Below, piece by piece: positions 1-8,132 of a stretch of DNA of 64,000 nucleotides; position 1 is the first letter of the stretch; each line of letters opens with the position of its first letter. This stretch comes from Megamonas sp. UBA1796 (GTDB lineage Bacteria; Bacillota; Negativicutes; Selenomonadales; Selenomonadaceae). The notes beneath the pieces were generated by a model, which worked only from the letters and a program-made list of their open reading frames with translations, was not told where the DNA came from and ran no database searches. The translations under genes were made by a program, and so were the position numbers. The stretch is from contig DCFU01000034.1 of NCBI GenBank assembly GCA_002319795.1, positions 62,001 to 126,000 on the forward strand, read 5' to 3'.

Positions 1-2248
1 GGGTACCCAGTACGAGGGGTTTTTTCGCGCGTTGCATGCCATTGTGTCTCAGGTAGAGATGCAGATGGGACACAATGAAAAAATAAATCTGGTCACAGGC
101 TATCTTTCACCAGCGGATACAAGGTATTTAAAAGATTTGTTGGCGGAAATGGAACTGGAATATATCCTGCTGCCGGATTTTTCAGAGAACCTGGACGGCG
201 GGCACGAAAAGGATTATAACCGTTTGCCGCAGGCCGGAACTTCCATCGAGGATATTTCGCTTATGGCAGGAGCACGTTATACGATAGAGCTGTCACATTT
301 TGTTCAGGCAGAAAGTTCTCCAGCGCAGTACTTGTGGGAAAAATACGGTGTGCCTTATGTGCGGTTGGATCTGCCGACAGGCTTGCGTGGGATGGATGCG
401 CTTCTTGCAAAGCTTGTAGAGCTTGGTGGCAGGCTTACAGAGAAAATCAGTAAGGCACGCAGCCGTTATCTGGATGCTATGGTGGATTCCCATAAATACA
501 ATGCTTTGGGGCGCGCACTTGTTTTTGGCGAGCCGGACTTTGTACAGGGTACTGTAAAGCTTTGTGCAGAGAACGGGCTGGTGCCTGTGGCAGCGCTCAC
601 CGGCGCTGTGTGCCCATCATTTAAGACTGCGCTTGAACCGGAGCTTGCCGCTGCGGCAGAGACACAGTTTGTCAGCGGGTTTGTCATCGAAGCGGATGCT
701 GACTTTGCGCGTGCTGAAGAGCTTGTCAAGGAACTATCCGTTAATCTGCTCATAGGAAACTCCGATGGGCGGCGTGTAGCAGAAAAGTTTGGACTGCCGC
801 TGATTCGCGCGTCTTTTCCCATTCATGACCAGGTCGGCGGGCAGCGTGTGCGCACTATTGGATATGAGGGATCACTGCGTTTTCTTGACCGTATGGTAAA
901 TGCATTGCTCTTGCAGCGGGCTGAAACCTTTCGTGAGGATATGTACCGCAAGTATTATAAAAGAGAAGATGACCATGCGGCTGCCAGACCGAAACAGGAA
1001 ACCGACAGGCAGGTTCTGGCAGAGTCAGGGCTGGATGCCGCCGCTATGCTTGCGAAAAAAACTGCCGAACATCCCTGCTTTACCTGTGGTGGAGGAAAAT
1101 ATGCGCGCATCCACCTGCCTGTCGCGCCCCAGTGCAATATCCAGTGCAGATACTGCCTTCGTAGCTTTGACTGCCCAAATGAAAGCCGTCCGGGTGTTAC
1201 GGCAGAAATCCTGACGCCGGAGCAGGCCCTTGCAAAATACAAGCGGGTGAAGACGGATATGCCAAATCTTAAGGTCGTAGGTATTGCGGGCCCGGGAGAC
1301 TCGCTGGCAAACTTTGCTGGGACAAGCGAAACCTTGCGGCTTATAAGGGAATTTGACCCGGAGGTGACCTTTTGCTTGTCCACGAATGGGCTCATGCTGC
1401 CTATGTATGCAGAGGAAATCATCAAGCTGGGAGTTACGCATGTGACGATTACCATCAATGCGGTGGAGCCGTCGATTGGTGCGAAAATCTATGAATATAT
1501 CGATTACCTGGGAACCCGGTATACAGGCGAGGCTGCGGCGGGTATTCTGCTTGGCAACCAGCTGACGGGACTGAAATATCTGGCAGTGCATGGCGTTGTC
1601 TGCAAAGTCAACGTCGTTATGCTTAAAGGTGTGAATGACACGCATATCGAGACGGTCGTGAAGAAGGTTAAGGAACTTGGTGCGCATATTACGAACATCA
1701 TGCAGATGATACCGGTCAAAGGCAGCGCTTTTGAAGCTATGCCGCTGGTCAGCCACAAGGATGTTATGGCGATGCGGGAAAAATGCGGACAGTATATCGG
1801 GCAGATGCTGCATTGCCGCCAATGCCGGGCAGATGCTGTCGGTACGCTTAATAATGATGTTTCTATCCGTTATCGCAGCTGTGCCAAATCCGCGGAGACT
1901 GCGTCAGAAAAAAATCTGCAGCGGGTGGCAGTTGCGACTAAGAGTGGTATGCTGGTTGATCAGCATTTTGGACAGGCGGAGGAATTTTATATTTACGAAA
2001 GCGATGGGGAACAGGCACATTTCATCGAACGGCGCAGCGTTGCAAAATATTGTCGGGGAGAGGAAGTCTGTGATGAAAAGGCCTCCCGCATGGAAAAATT
2101 GCTGCATGCTATTGATGACTGTGGCAGCGTGCTGGCTCTGCGGATTGGAGACTCGCCGCAACAGAAGCTCGCGCTAATGGGCATACGTGTTATCACGACC
2201 TATGATCGCATTGAAACGGCGGTAAACAAGGCTGTCAGAGGAGCCTGA
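1..2248 (+). CDS. nifN-B: NifN-NifB fusion protein, nitrogenase FeMo-cofactor biosynthesis (5' partial)
   Basis: The reading frame is open from the left window edge, so the start lies upstream. The first ~300 residues look like the nitrogenase component-1 scaffold NifN (for example the LPDFSENLDG segment). Around residue 350 a NifB part begins with HPCFTCGGG and a radical-SAM cluster motif CNIQCRYC. The last ~100 residues are a NifX/NifY-like dinitrogenase-interaction domain (VDQHFGQAEEF). NifB makes the NifB-co precursor from Fe-S clusters and SAM; NifN with NifE is the scaffold on which FeMo-co matures. The fused order is known from Clostridium pasteurianum. The two split nifV genes follow 16 bp downstream, so this is the tail of a nif operon. 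Confidence 0.93.
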   Translation, partial: GTQYEGFFRALHAIVSQVEMQMGHNEKINLVTGYLSPADTRYLKDLLAEMELEYILLPDFSENLDGGHEKDYNRLPQAGTSIEDISLMAGARYTIELSHFVQAESSPAQYLWEKYGVPYVRLDLPTGLRGMDALLAKLVELGGRLTEKISKARSRYLDAMVDSHKYNALGRALVFGEPDFVQGTVKLCAENGLVPVAALTGAVCPSFKTALEPELAAAAETQFVSGFVIEADADFARAEELVKELSVNLLIGNSDGRRVAEKFGLPLIRASFPIHDQVGGQRVRTIGYEGSLRFLDRMVNALLLQRAETFREDMYRKYYKREDDHAAARPKQETDRQVLAESGLDAAAMLAKKTAEHPCFTCGGGKYARIHLPVAPQCNIQCRYCLRSFDCPNESRPGVTAEILTPEQALAKYKRVKTDMPNLKVVGIAGPGDSLANFAGTSETLRLIREFDPEVTFCLSTNGLMLPMYAEEIIKLGVTHVTITINAVEPSIGAKIYEYIDYLGTRYTGEAAAGILLGNQLTGLKYLAVHGVVCKVNVVMLKGVNDTHIETVVKKVKELGAHITNIMQMIPVKGSAFEAMPLVSHKDVMAMREKCGQYIGQMLHCRQCRADAVGTLNNDVSIRYRSCAKSAETASEKNLQRVAVATKSGMLVDQHFGQAEEFYIYESDGEQAHFIERRSVAKYCRGEEVCDEKASRMEKLLHAIDDCGSVLALRIGDSPQQKLALMGIRVITTYDRIETAVNKAVRGA

Positions 2249-2264
2249 GAGAGGGGACGGAACG

Positions 2265-3200
2265 ATGCTTACGGATTGTACCCTAACCAGTCTGGATGCC
2301 TATGGAGCGCAGGCGGAAAGCTTACTCTGCCTGCTGCGGAAAATAGAACGGTTGCCGGTAGACGCGTTGGAGCTTTCCGTGCCTGTCTATGAAAAGCTGC
2401 GCGCATTTGAGCCTTGCATGGATACGCAGAAAAAATATTTTCTGCGTATCCGGCATTCTGCTGAGCGGTCTGCTTATCCGGGGTTTTCCGGATATTTACT
2501 TCAGGAAAAAAGTAAAGTGCCAGCAGAGGAAAATGAAGAGATTCCTTGTCTGGATTTATATGGTAAAGAAATTTTTATGCGCCGGAGGGGGTTTGACAGG
2601 CTTATAGGCATAGCTTCAAAGAGTACATTTGAGAAGATTTTGCAAACCGGAAAAAGGAACGAGCTGGCGCCACGTGACACCTTCCATTGTGCGACGGCGC
2701 TTTCGGTTACCTGGCTGCTCATGGGAGGATACGGAGCTGCAGCTTCCCTGGCTGGCATAGGCGGCTATGGCTGCACGGAAGAAATACTCATGGCACTTTA
2801 TTTGCAGGGAGCGGTTCTTCTGCAGGGAGAGATGTCTGCACTGCAGTCGGCCAAAGCACTTTTGGAGGAAATCACCGGGCAGCAGCTCAGCGGCAAAAAA
2901 CCGGTGTTGGGCAGCGATATTTTTGCCGTGGAAGCGGGTATCCATGTCGACGGTGTAGTAAAGGAACCGAGTCTTTATGAACCCTATCCGCCTGAATTGG
3001 TAGGCTTGCAGCGGCATCTTGTCATTGGAAAATATTCCGGGCGCAGCGCGCTGCTGGCTAAGGCGCGCGAATTGCATATTCAGCTTGAGGAAAAACAGCT
3101 GGCCCGGCTCATTGAGCGTTTGCAGCGAAAAAGTGTGGGGCGGCAGGCACGGCTTAGTGAAGAGGCTGTGCGGCAGCTTTTGCTGGATGCAGCGGATTAA
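2265..3200 (+). CDS. nifV-omega: Homocitrate synthase omega subunit (C-terminal half of split NifV)
   Basis: 311 residues that match the non-catalytic second half of LeuA/NifV-type synthases rather than the TIM-barrel half: the segment DIFAVEAGIHVDGVVKEPSL and the later GKYSGRSALLAKA are the signature of the central and communication domains. With the alpha subunit it condenses acetyl-CoA and 2-oxoglutarate to homocitrate, the organic ligand of FeMo-co. It starts 16 bp after nifN-B. The split into two genes, omega first, is the arrangement described in Clostridium pasteurianum. The first ~100 residues are less conserved and I cannot assign them. Confidence 0.88.
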   Translation: MLTDCTLTSLDAYGAQAESLLCLLRKIERLPVDALELSVPVYEKLRAFEPCMDTQKKYFLRIRHSAERSAYPGFSGYLLQEKSKVPAEENEEIPCLDLYGKEIFMRRRGFDRLIGIASKSTFEKILQTGKRNELAPRDTFHCATALSVTWLLMGGYGAAASLAGIGGYGCTEEILMALYLQGAVLLQGEMSALQSAKALLEEITGQQLSGKKPVLGSDIFAVEAGIHVDGVVKEPSLYEPYPPELVGLQRHLVIGKYSGRSALLAKARELHIQLEEKQLARLIERLQRKSVGRQARLSEEAVRQLLLDAAD

Positions 3201-3232
3201 GGCCTGTGGATAGGAAGGGCGGAGAGGACTTC

Positions 3233-4060
3233 ATGAAGGAAAAATGCTATATTGTTGATACCAGTCTGCGCGATGGTGAGCAAAGTCCTGGGCTGGCTTT
3301 AGGAAGCCGGGACAAAGTTGCTATTGCAAAACTTTTAGATGGGTTGGGCGTCTATGAAATCGAAGGAGGCATACCGGCTATGGGAAAAATTGAGCAGGCA
3401 GCCTTATGGGGCATGAAGTCTGTGTGCCATCGAGCCCGTATCAAGGCATGGAACCGTTTGTCCCTGCAGGACCTCAGGATGTCTATGGAATGCTCGCCCG
3501 ATGTGCTGCATATCAGTGTTCCTGTTTCGGATCTGCAGATACAAAAGAAACTGCAAAAAAACCGTCGATGGTTGGAGAAGACCATGCGGGAATGCGTGGA
3601 CTTTGCGCGTGGCCAGGACTATGAGGTGACGATAGGCTTCGAGGATGCCTCACGCGCTGAACTTGGCTTCATGGCAGAACTGGCAATGATACTTAAGAAC
3701 ATGGGAGTATCCTATATCCGCTTTGCGGATACAGTCGGTATCCTCACACCAGTCGGGGCATATGAAAAAATCAATGTCTTGCGGGAAGCTGCCGGTATGG
3801 AAATTGAGTTTCATGCACATAATGATCTCGGTATGGCGGTAGCGAATTCTGTCGCAGCTTTGCAGGCAGGCGCACGCTATATTGATGTGACATTGGGCGG
3901 CATAGGTGAGCGCACGGGAAATTGTGCCCTGGGTGATTTTGTCGAGACTGCGGCACTGCTATTCGATACAGGGATTGACCTTTCTGCGGCCAGAGCGGCT
4001 GAAGCTGCAGTGCAGAATATATTTTTCCCGGAAAAGGCACATAATGCGACAGTACTCTAG
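3233..4060 (+). CDS. nifV-alpha: Homocitrate synthase alpha subunit (catalytic half of split NifV)
   Basis: 275 residues from the ATG preceded by GGAGAGG (3221-3227). The DTSLRDGEQSPG motif near the N-terminus is the catalytic and metal-binding loop of the isopropylmalate/homocitrate synthase TIM barrel, and FHAHNDLGMAVANS holds the two metal-ligand histidines. The barrel ends with LGGIGERTGNCALGDFV. It lacks the C-terminal half, which is supplied by the preceding gene. An upstream in-frame GTG (3206) is poorly placed for a ribosome site. It is the last gene before a strong terminator, so it closes the nif operon visible here. Confidence 0.9.
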   Translation: MKEKCYIVDTSLRDGEQSPGLALGSRDKVAIAKLLDGLGVYEIEGGIPAMGKIEQAALWGMKSVCHRARIKAWNRLSLQDLRMSMECSPDVLHISVPVSDLQIQKKLQKNRRWLEKTMRECVDFARGQDYEVTIGFEDASRAELGFMAELAMILKNMGVSYIRFADTVGILTPVGAYEKINVLREAAGMEIEFHAHNDLGMAVANSVAALQAGARYIDVTLGGIGERTGNCALGDFVETAALLFDTGIDLSAARAAEAAVQNIFFPEKAHNATVL

Positions 4061-4103
4061 CCTAAGTGAGGGCTTTAGATTTTTATGGGCCAGTTTTGTC
4101 CAT

Positions 4104-4160
4104 AAAAAATACTCCCTTTGGGATAAGCTGCTTGCTTATCTCTAAAGGGAGTATTTTTTT
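4104..4160 (+). terminator. Rho-independent terminator after the nif operon
   Basis: The arm AAAAAATACTCCCTTT pairs with AAAGGGAGTATTTTTTT, with a second nested stem GATAAGC/GCTTATC at the tip. The A-run and T-run on either side would let it work in both directions. It lies 44 bp after nifV-alpha. Confidence 0.9.
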
Positions 4161-4271
4161 GCCTAGCCGAGTTTTCTGGTGTATACTATAATCTGTCGTA
4201 GACAGAATGCATCTTTTATGTATGTAAAGAATTGAGAAGGAATATCGAATAGCTTAAGGGTGGTTGATTTT

Positions 4272-4886
4272 ATGTTTAAAAAGGGAATAACAGTATTTTT
4301 GGTGATAGGGATTTTTTTCACTGGGTTTCTGGTGGGATGTTCCAAAAATCAGAAAGAAACAGGGCGGAATTCTGACAAAGTGGAAGCGGCTATGGCCCTG
4401 CCGGATGGGATCAATTCACCGCATATCGTAAATGCAGCAGGAACGGTCGAAGTCGCGTTCAGTCCGAATGGCGGCGCTGCAGCGACCGTCATAAAAGCAA
4501 TAGGGGAAGCAAAAAAAAATATCCGGGTGCAGGCCTATAGCTTTACATCCAGCCCGATTGCCAAAGCGCTGGTAGAGGCACAAAAGCGTGGGGTGCAGGT
4601 GCGGATTATTCTTGACAAGAGTCAGGAAACAGAAAAATATTCCTCAGCTAAATTTTTCGCTAATAGCAATGTGCCGGTCAAAATAGACCATGATTTTCAA
4701 ATCGCACATAGTAAAGTTATGATTATAGATGATATGAATGTTGTTACGGGATCATTTAACTTCACCAAAGCTGCGGAACAAAATAATGCCGAAAATGTTT
4801 TGGTGATTCGGGGCAACAAAGAGTTGGCAGACCTTTATTTGAAAAACTGGGAATGGCGATGGAGTGAGACGCAGGATTACAAATAA
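4272..4886 (+). CDS. Phospholipase D-like (single HKD) lipoprotein, Nuc-type nuclease family
   Basis: 204 residues. The N-terminus has a lipoprotein signal peptide with lipobox LVGC (Cys about 21), so the protein should be anchored outside the membrane. One HKD motif is complete: HSKVMIIDD then GSFNFT and a downstream Asn (HxKx4D, GSxxxT). A single HKD motif with this length resembles the Salmonella Nuc endonuclease, which works as a dimer; a phosphodiesterase on nucleic acid or phospholipid headgroup is possible. I chose the ATG at 4272 because AAGGG (4256-4260) sits 11 bp ahead; a GTG at 4260 overlaps that site. It has its own promoter region (TATACTATAAT at about 4184) and looks monocistronic. 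Confidence 0.8.
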   Translation: MFKKGITVFLVIGIFFTGFLVGCSKNQKETGRNSDKVEAAMALPDGINSPHIVNAAGTVEVAFSPNGGAAATVIKAIGEAKKNIRVQAYSFTSSPIAKALVEAQKRGVQVRIILDKSQETEKYSSAKFFANSNVPVKIDHDFQIAHSKVMIIDDMNVVTGSFNFTKAAEQNNAENVLVIRGNKELADLYLKNWEWRWSETQDYK

Positions 4887-4952
4887 TGCCAGCCGTAATT
4901 TAAGGAAAACAGAACTACCAATGAAAACTTGATATAATATTCTATTATGTAG

Positions 4953-4982
4953 TTGACAAACAGACCATAGAAGTGATACACT
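4953..4982 (+). promoter_or_regulatory. Promoter for the T-box leader and aldolase gene
   Basis: TTGACA (4953-4958), an 18-bp spacer, then TACACT (4977-4982). Transcription from here would start near 4989 and run through the T-box leader. Confidence 0.6.
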
Positions 4983-4989
4983 TTGGAAA

Positions 4990-5298
4990 ATTGAATATCT
5001 ACCTTAAGAAACTATTGATACGGAGATAAAGATATTTATGCACTTACAGAGAGCCGTGCTTGCTGGGATGCGGCAGGATGCAGAATATCAAATGGACCGT
5101 TGAGGGCATGGTCAAAGATAGGCTGAGCATTTATTTGCACAGGGTATTGAGTATTCCATGACGCAGCACAGGCGTTATTTTGTGAGGGATATGATGGTAT
5201 CCTGCAATGAGAGGGGAGTTTTTCCCAAACAAGGTGGCAACGCGATGCGGTTACGCACTCGTCCTTGATGATTCTATATCGAAGGCGGGTGTTTTTGT
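4990..5298 (+). ncRNA. T-box riboswitch leader, probable tryptophan specificity
   Basis: Stem I features are visible: CAGAGAGCCG-TGCTTGCTG-GGATGCGG (5047-5073) matches the conserved AGAGA/GNUG/distal-loop run of T-box leaders. The likely specifier is TGG (5093-5095) in the context AAATGGACCGTTGAG, where the conserved A follows the codon. The T-box core is AAGGTGGCAACGCG (5231-5244). Its tRNA-end bulge reads TGGC, which pairs with a tRNA ending GCCA; bacterial tRNA-Trp has G73, so bulge and specifier agree. Reading the specifier one base later (GGA, Gly) fits worse because tRNA-Gly has U73. A terminator overlaps the 3' end: ACTCGTC (5257-5263) pairs with GGCGGGT (5284-5290), then five T. Confidence 0.88.
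5257..5296 (+). terminator. T-box attenuator (competing terminator)
   Basis: Stem from 5257 to about 5290 with GU pairs, followed by GTTTTTG. It uses the 3' part of the T-box, so the antiterminator and terminator are mutually exclusive. Uncharged tRNA-Trp would be expected to permit read-through into the aldolase gene. Confidence 0.78.
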
Positions 5299-5379
5299 TA
5301 TGTAGAAATTGATGGCTGGCAGAATACGTGTTTTGTATGACGCATGTGGAGGAAAAAAACAAGGAAAGGGTGTATAAAT

Positions 5380-6036
5380 TTGAAACAGGAAACAATCGAT
5401 ATTATTGAGAAAAATAAGATTATAGCTATTTGCCGGGGAATCTATGGAAACGATTTGCTGCAGTTGGTCACAGCATTGCATGAAGGCGGGATACGGCTGG
5501 TTGAGGTCACGTTCGATCAGAAAGAGCCTGCATGTATACAAAAGACTTCGGCAGCTATTCGTTCGTTGCGTGATAAATTTGGCAAAGAGGTCGCCATAGG
5601 TGCAGGGACTGTATTGAACGAGGAGCAGGTAGTCGCAGCAAGAGATGCAGGCGCTCAATATATAATTTCGCCGAATGTCAATCATGATGTGATACGTCTT
5701 ACGAAGGTGATGGGAATGGCAGCTATTCCCGGTGCTATGACGCCGACTGAGATTCTTGCCGCGCATGCGGCAGGGGCTGATTTCGTGAAACTCTTTCCAG
5801 CTGGCACGATGGGCGTTCGCTATGCCAAGGATATCATGGGACCCATCAACCATGTGAGATTCATTGCTACAGCAGGCATAACACCTGATAATATCGATGA
5901 ATTCCTCGCGCTGGGCTTTGCAGGTATGGGAATCAGCAATTATCTCACGAATCAAAAGCTCGTACATGAGGGTGCATTTGACATTTTGTGCGGACATGCC
6001 AGAGAACTCATGGAGGCTGTGCACCGATATAGTTAA
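5380..6036 (+). CDS. eda: KDPG/KHG aldolase family protein (2-keto-3-deoxy-6-phosphogluconate aldolase-like)
   Basis: 218 residues, class I aldolase fold. The catalytic Glu in VEVTF (E42), the GAGTVLN loop (74-80) and the Schiff-base Lys in DFVKLFPAG (K137) are present. Family members cleave KDPG or 4-hydroxy-2-oxoglutarate to pyruvate plus an aldehyde. The Arg that follows EVTL in the E. coli enzyme is replaced here (EVTFDQKEP), and the phosphate-binding end reads GISNYL, so the substrate may differ from KDPG. I chose the TTG at 5380 because AAGGAAAGGG (5361-5370) lies 9 bp ahead; the ATG at 5344 has no such site. It is a single gene between the T-box leader and a terminator. Confidence 0.85.
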   Translation: MKQETIDIIEKNKIIAICRGIYGNDLLQLVTALHEGGIRLVEVTFDQKEPACIQKTSAAIRSLRDKFGKEVAIGAGTVLNEEQVVAARDAGAQYIISPNVNHDVIRLTKVMGMAAIPGAMTPTEILAAHAAGADFVKLFPAGTMGVRYAKDIMGPINHVRFIATAGITPDNIDEFLALGFAGMGISNYLTNQKLVHEGAFDILCGHARELMEAVHRYS

Positions 6037-6094
6037 AAACAAGGGCAGCTTTATAAAACAGAATTGAAAGTAGCGGGCATAAGGAGTTATAATG

Positions 6095-6139
6095 CAGTCA
6101 TTGCAGGCATTTTTAGTATATGGTGATGACTGTTTTTTT
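6095..6139 (+). terminator. Terminator after the aldolase gene
   Basis: CAGTCAT (6095-6101) pairs with ATGACTG (6126-6132), followed by seven T. It is 59 bp after the aldolase stop. Confidence 0.75.
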
Positions 6140-6182
6140 ATATAACGGTGATTACGAGGAGCAGGAGTATTATCAAAAAGTG

Positions 6183-6247
6183 CAAACTACAAAACGCCAT
6201 ATCTTCAAGTGTAATACCTGATTAAAGATATGGCGTTTTGCAGTTTG
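6183..6247 (-). terminator. Large inverted repeat, terminator of the minus-strand GntR gene
   Basis: Two 23-bp arms (6183-6205 and 6225-6247) containing AAAACGCCATATCTT differ at one position; the loop is 19 nt. Read on the minus strand it is followed by CACTTTTT, 9 bp after the regulator's stop, so it can end that transcript. It also separates the convergent aldolase and regulator genes. Confidence 0.7.
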
Positions 6248-6255
6248 TAAAAGAA

Positions 6256-7005
6256 TCAAGTCGAACTTTGCAGATTATAAGTATTATGTATCTCAATTTT
6301 GATTTTGTCACCGCGGAAAAGTACGGAAGCATATTCTGTGAGCTGGCCGCCAACGGAATACAGTGTGTTTTCCAAATGCACTAAAGGATATCCTTTTTTT
6401 ATATGTAAAAGCTCCGCATCCTTCGTATGAGCGTTTGTGATTTCCATGGTTTCAATCGTATGATTTTGTTCAATGCCATAGTGTATCCGCAGGACATCAC
6501 ATAACTGAGTGTTTTCAAAATCATAGTCTTGATCAATAAGTCCCTTGCAGCAATTTTGGGGAATATACGATAAATGGATACTAAAGGGTTGTTCTTCGAC
6601 AAAACGGATACGTTTTATTTCATATAGCAGGGTCCCTGGTTCCAATTTTAGTTTTTGTGCTAAAGCCGTATCGCAAATAGTTTCTTTGGTATATAATAAC
6701 TTTGTTGTATTTCTATAGCCCATAAGCTCGAGCTGGGCGCGGATGCCCATTTGCGAGAGAGGCTTGCTGACGATTTTATGTGGGCTTACAAAGGTTCCCT
6801 TACCGGGAACGCGATAGATAAGCTCTTCCTGCACAAGCTTTGCCAGGACTGCGCGGACGGTCATCCGGCTGAGTTCGTATTTTTTACATAACTCATTTTC
6901 AGAGGATATTCTCTGGTTTTCCTGCCATATACCATTCGCAATTTTATCGCGAATAATTTTTTCCAGTTGTGTATGCAAGGGGAAGGGGCCTTCAATGTTC
7001 AACAT
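6256..7005 (-). CDS. GntR-family regulator with UTRA domain (HutC subfamily)
   Basis: 249 residues. Residues ~5-75 are a winged helix (LEKIIRDKIANGIW, ELCKKYELSRMTVRAVLAKLVQEELIYRVPGKGTFV), the classic GntR DNA-binding signature. The rest is a UTRA ligand domain (YEIKRIRFVEEQPFSIHLSYIP, PLVHLENTLYS), which in this subfamily binds sugars or sugar phosphates. The start has AAAGGAG just upstream on the minus strand. It is transcribed away from the 12-gene sugar-acid operon, and a perfect palindrome sits between them over the operon promoter. The simplest reading is a local repressor released by a pathway sugar acid or phosphate. Confidence 0.9.
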   Translation of the reverse strand: MLNIEGPFPLHTQLEKIIRDKIANGIWQENQRISSENELCKKYELSRMTVRAVLAKLVQEELIYRVPGKGTFVSPHKIVSKPLSQMGIRAQLELMGYRNTTKLLYTKETICDTALAQKLKLEPGTLLYEIKRIRFVEEQPFSIHLSYIPQNCCKGLIDQDYDFENTQLCDVLRIHYGIEQNHTIETMEITNAHTKDAELLHIKKGYPLVHLENTLYSVGGQLTEYASVLFRGDKIKIEIHNTYNLQSST

Positions 7006-7111
7006 ATTTCTACTCCTTTAGGTAAAAACCATAATTTTATTATATAGGTAAAAACAGGATAATTCAAGTGTAGTAACATTTCTATTAAGTGATAATTCTT
7101 AATTGAGCATA

Positions 7112-7140
7112 TTGACATAAGATATTGACGATGCTATACT
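7112..7140 (+). promoter_or_regulatory. Consensus sigma-A promoter of the sugar-acid operon
   Basis: TTGACA (7112-7117), exactly 17 bp, then TATACT (7135-7140). The -10 element is inside the left arm of the palindromic operator, so repressor binding would block RNA polymerase. Confidence 0.85.
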
Positions 7141-7160
7141 TGTATATACAAGTATAGCAT
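7131..7160. promoter_or_regulatory. 30-bp perfect palindrome, likely GntR operator
   Basis: Positions 7131-7160 read the same on both strands with no mismatch; the half-site is ATGCTATACTTGTAT. It covers the -10 box and start point of the operon promoter and lies between the divergent GntR gene and the first operon gene. It is longer than a usual GntR operator and may hold two overlapping dimer sites. Confidence 0.85.
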
Positions 7161-7188
7161 AAGTATAACATGAAAAGAAGGGGAAGGC

Positions 7189-8082
7189 ATGAAAATTTTG
7201 GAGGGAATTATTATTCCTGCAGTAACGCCGTTTGAAAAAGATGGACGGTTAAGCCTGGATAAATTGGCGACGAATTATGAGGCATGGAACCGCAGTAAAG
7301 TACAGGGCTATATGTGTTTGGGAAGTAACGGGGAATTGCGTTCCATCGATGATGATGAATCCTTAGCCGTCATTCGGTGCGCCAGTGCGCACACGTCTTC
7401 CGATAAAGTCCTGATTGGCGGCGTGGGCCGGGAGTCCTTACAGCATACCTTATCCTTTATTCGACGTGTGCAGGATGCAGGTATTCACTTGGATTATATA
7501 TCCGCGCTGACACCAAATTATTTTGCTAAGTTGATGACAGATGAAGCATTGGTCGATTATTATGAGACAATTGCTGATTATAGTAAATATCCATTGCTTC
7601 TTTATTGTGCGCCTGGTTTTGCTAATGGGGTTTGTATTTCGCCAGAGGTGCTCAAACGTTTGGCCGCGCATCCGAATATTGCCGGAATAAAGGATACATC
7701 TTCCAATATGATGGAAAGCTATATGGATGTAGTGGGCGGCAGGAAGGACTTTATCGTATTGTCCGGCTCACTGAGTACCATTATGGTTTGTTTGGAAAGA
7801 GGCGGGGCTGGCGGCGTGGTATCGGCAGCAAACTATTTTCCTGATGAATGTGCCAGACTTGTTGAGATATTCCGGACGAATGGGGTTGAGAAGGCCAGAG
7901 CCTATCATGCTGCTTTGCAGGGATTAGCCAGGCAGACTGGCGGCAGAGGCAGCGTAGCTGGTGTAAAATGCTGTATGAATTTGGTGGGTCTTCAGGGAGG
8001 CTATCCGCGCAAGCCTGTTCAGCCCATTTCGGCAGAAATAAAAGCGGAAATCAGAGAAGCTGTTGAAAAAATGAAATTATAG
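7189..8082 (+). CDS. Dihydrodipicolinate synthase/N-acetylneuraminate lyase superfamily protein (sugar-acid lyase or dehydratase)
   Basis: 297 residues, class I aldolase TIM barrel. The Schiff-base Lys is K168 in GIKDTSS and the helper Tyr is Y139 in LLLYCAPG. The carboxylate-binding loop reads GSNGE (45-49) rather than GTTGE. In catabolic operons this superfamily usually cleaves or dehydrates 2-keto-3-deoxy sugar acids, or cleaves N-acetylneuraminate, rather than making dihydrodipicolinate; the context here favours the first. It is the first gene after the promoter-operator, with GAAGGGGAAGG ahead of the ATG. A second, dissimilar member closes the same operon, so the two probably act on different acids or at different steps. 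Confidence 0.85.
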   Translation: MKILEGIIIPAVTPFEKDGRLSLDKLATNYEAWNRSKVQGYMCLGSNGELRSIDDDESLAVIRCASAHTSSDKVLIGGVGRESLQHTLSFIRRVQDAGIHLDYISALTPNYFAKLMTDEALVDYYETIADYSKYPLLLYCAPGFANGVCISPEVLKRLAAHPNIAGIKDTSSNMMESYMDVVGGRKDFIVLSGSLSTIMVCLERGGAGGVVSAANYFPDECARLVEIFRTNGVEKARAYHAALQGLARQTGGRGSVAGVKCCMNLVGLQGGYPRKPVQPISAEIKAEIREAVEKMKL

Positions 8083-8132
8083 ATTCTTAAGGGTACTTTA
8101 TTACCATGACAGAGCAAAAATGGAGGTAAATT

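Noticed and set aside
5036..5395. Minus-strand 119-aa frame across the leader
   Set aside because: It lies over the T-box RNA, whose motifs explain the sequence; the translation has no family-like features.
7189..8082. dapA for lysine biosynthesis
   Set aside because: Binding loop GSNGE and operon context fit sugar-acid lyases; no lysine genes nearby.
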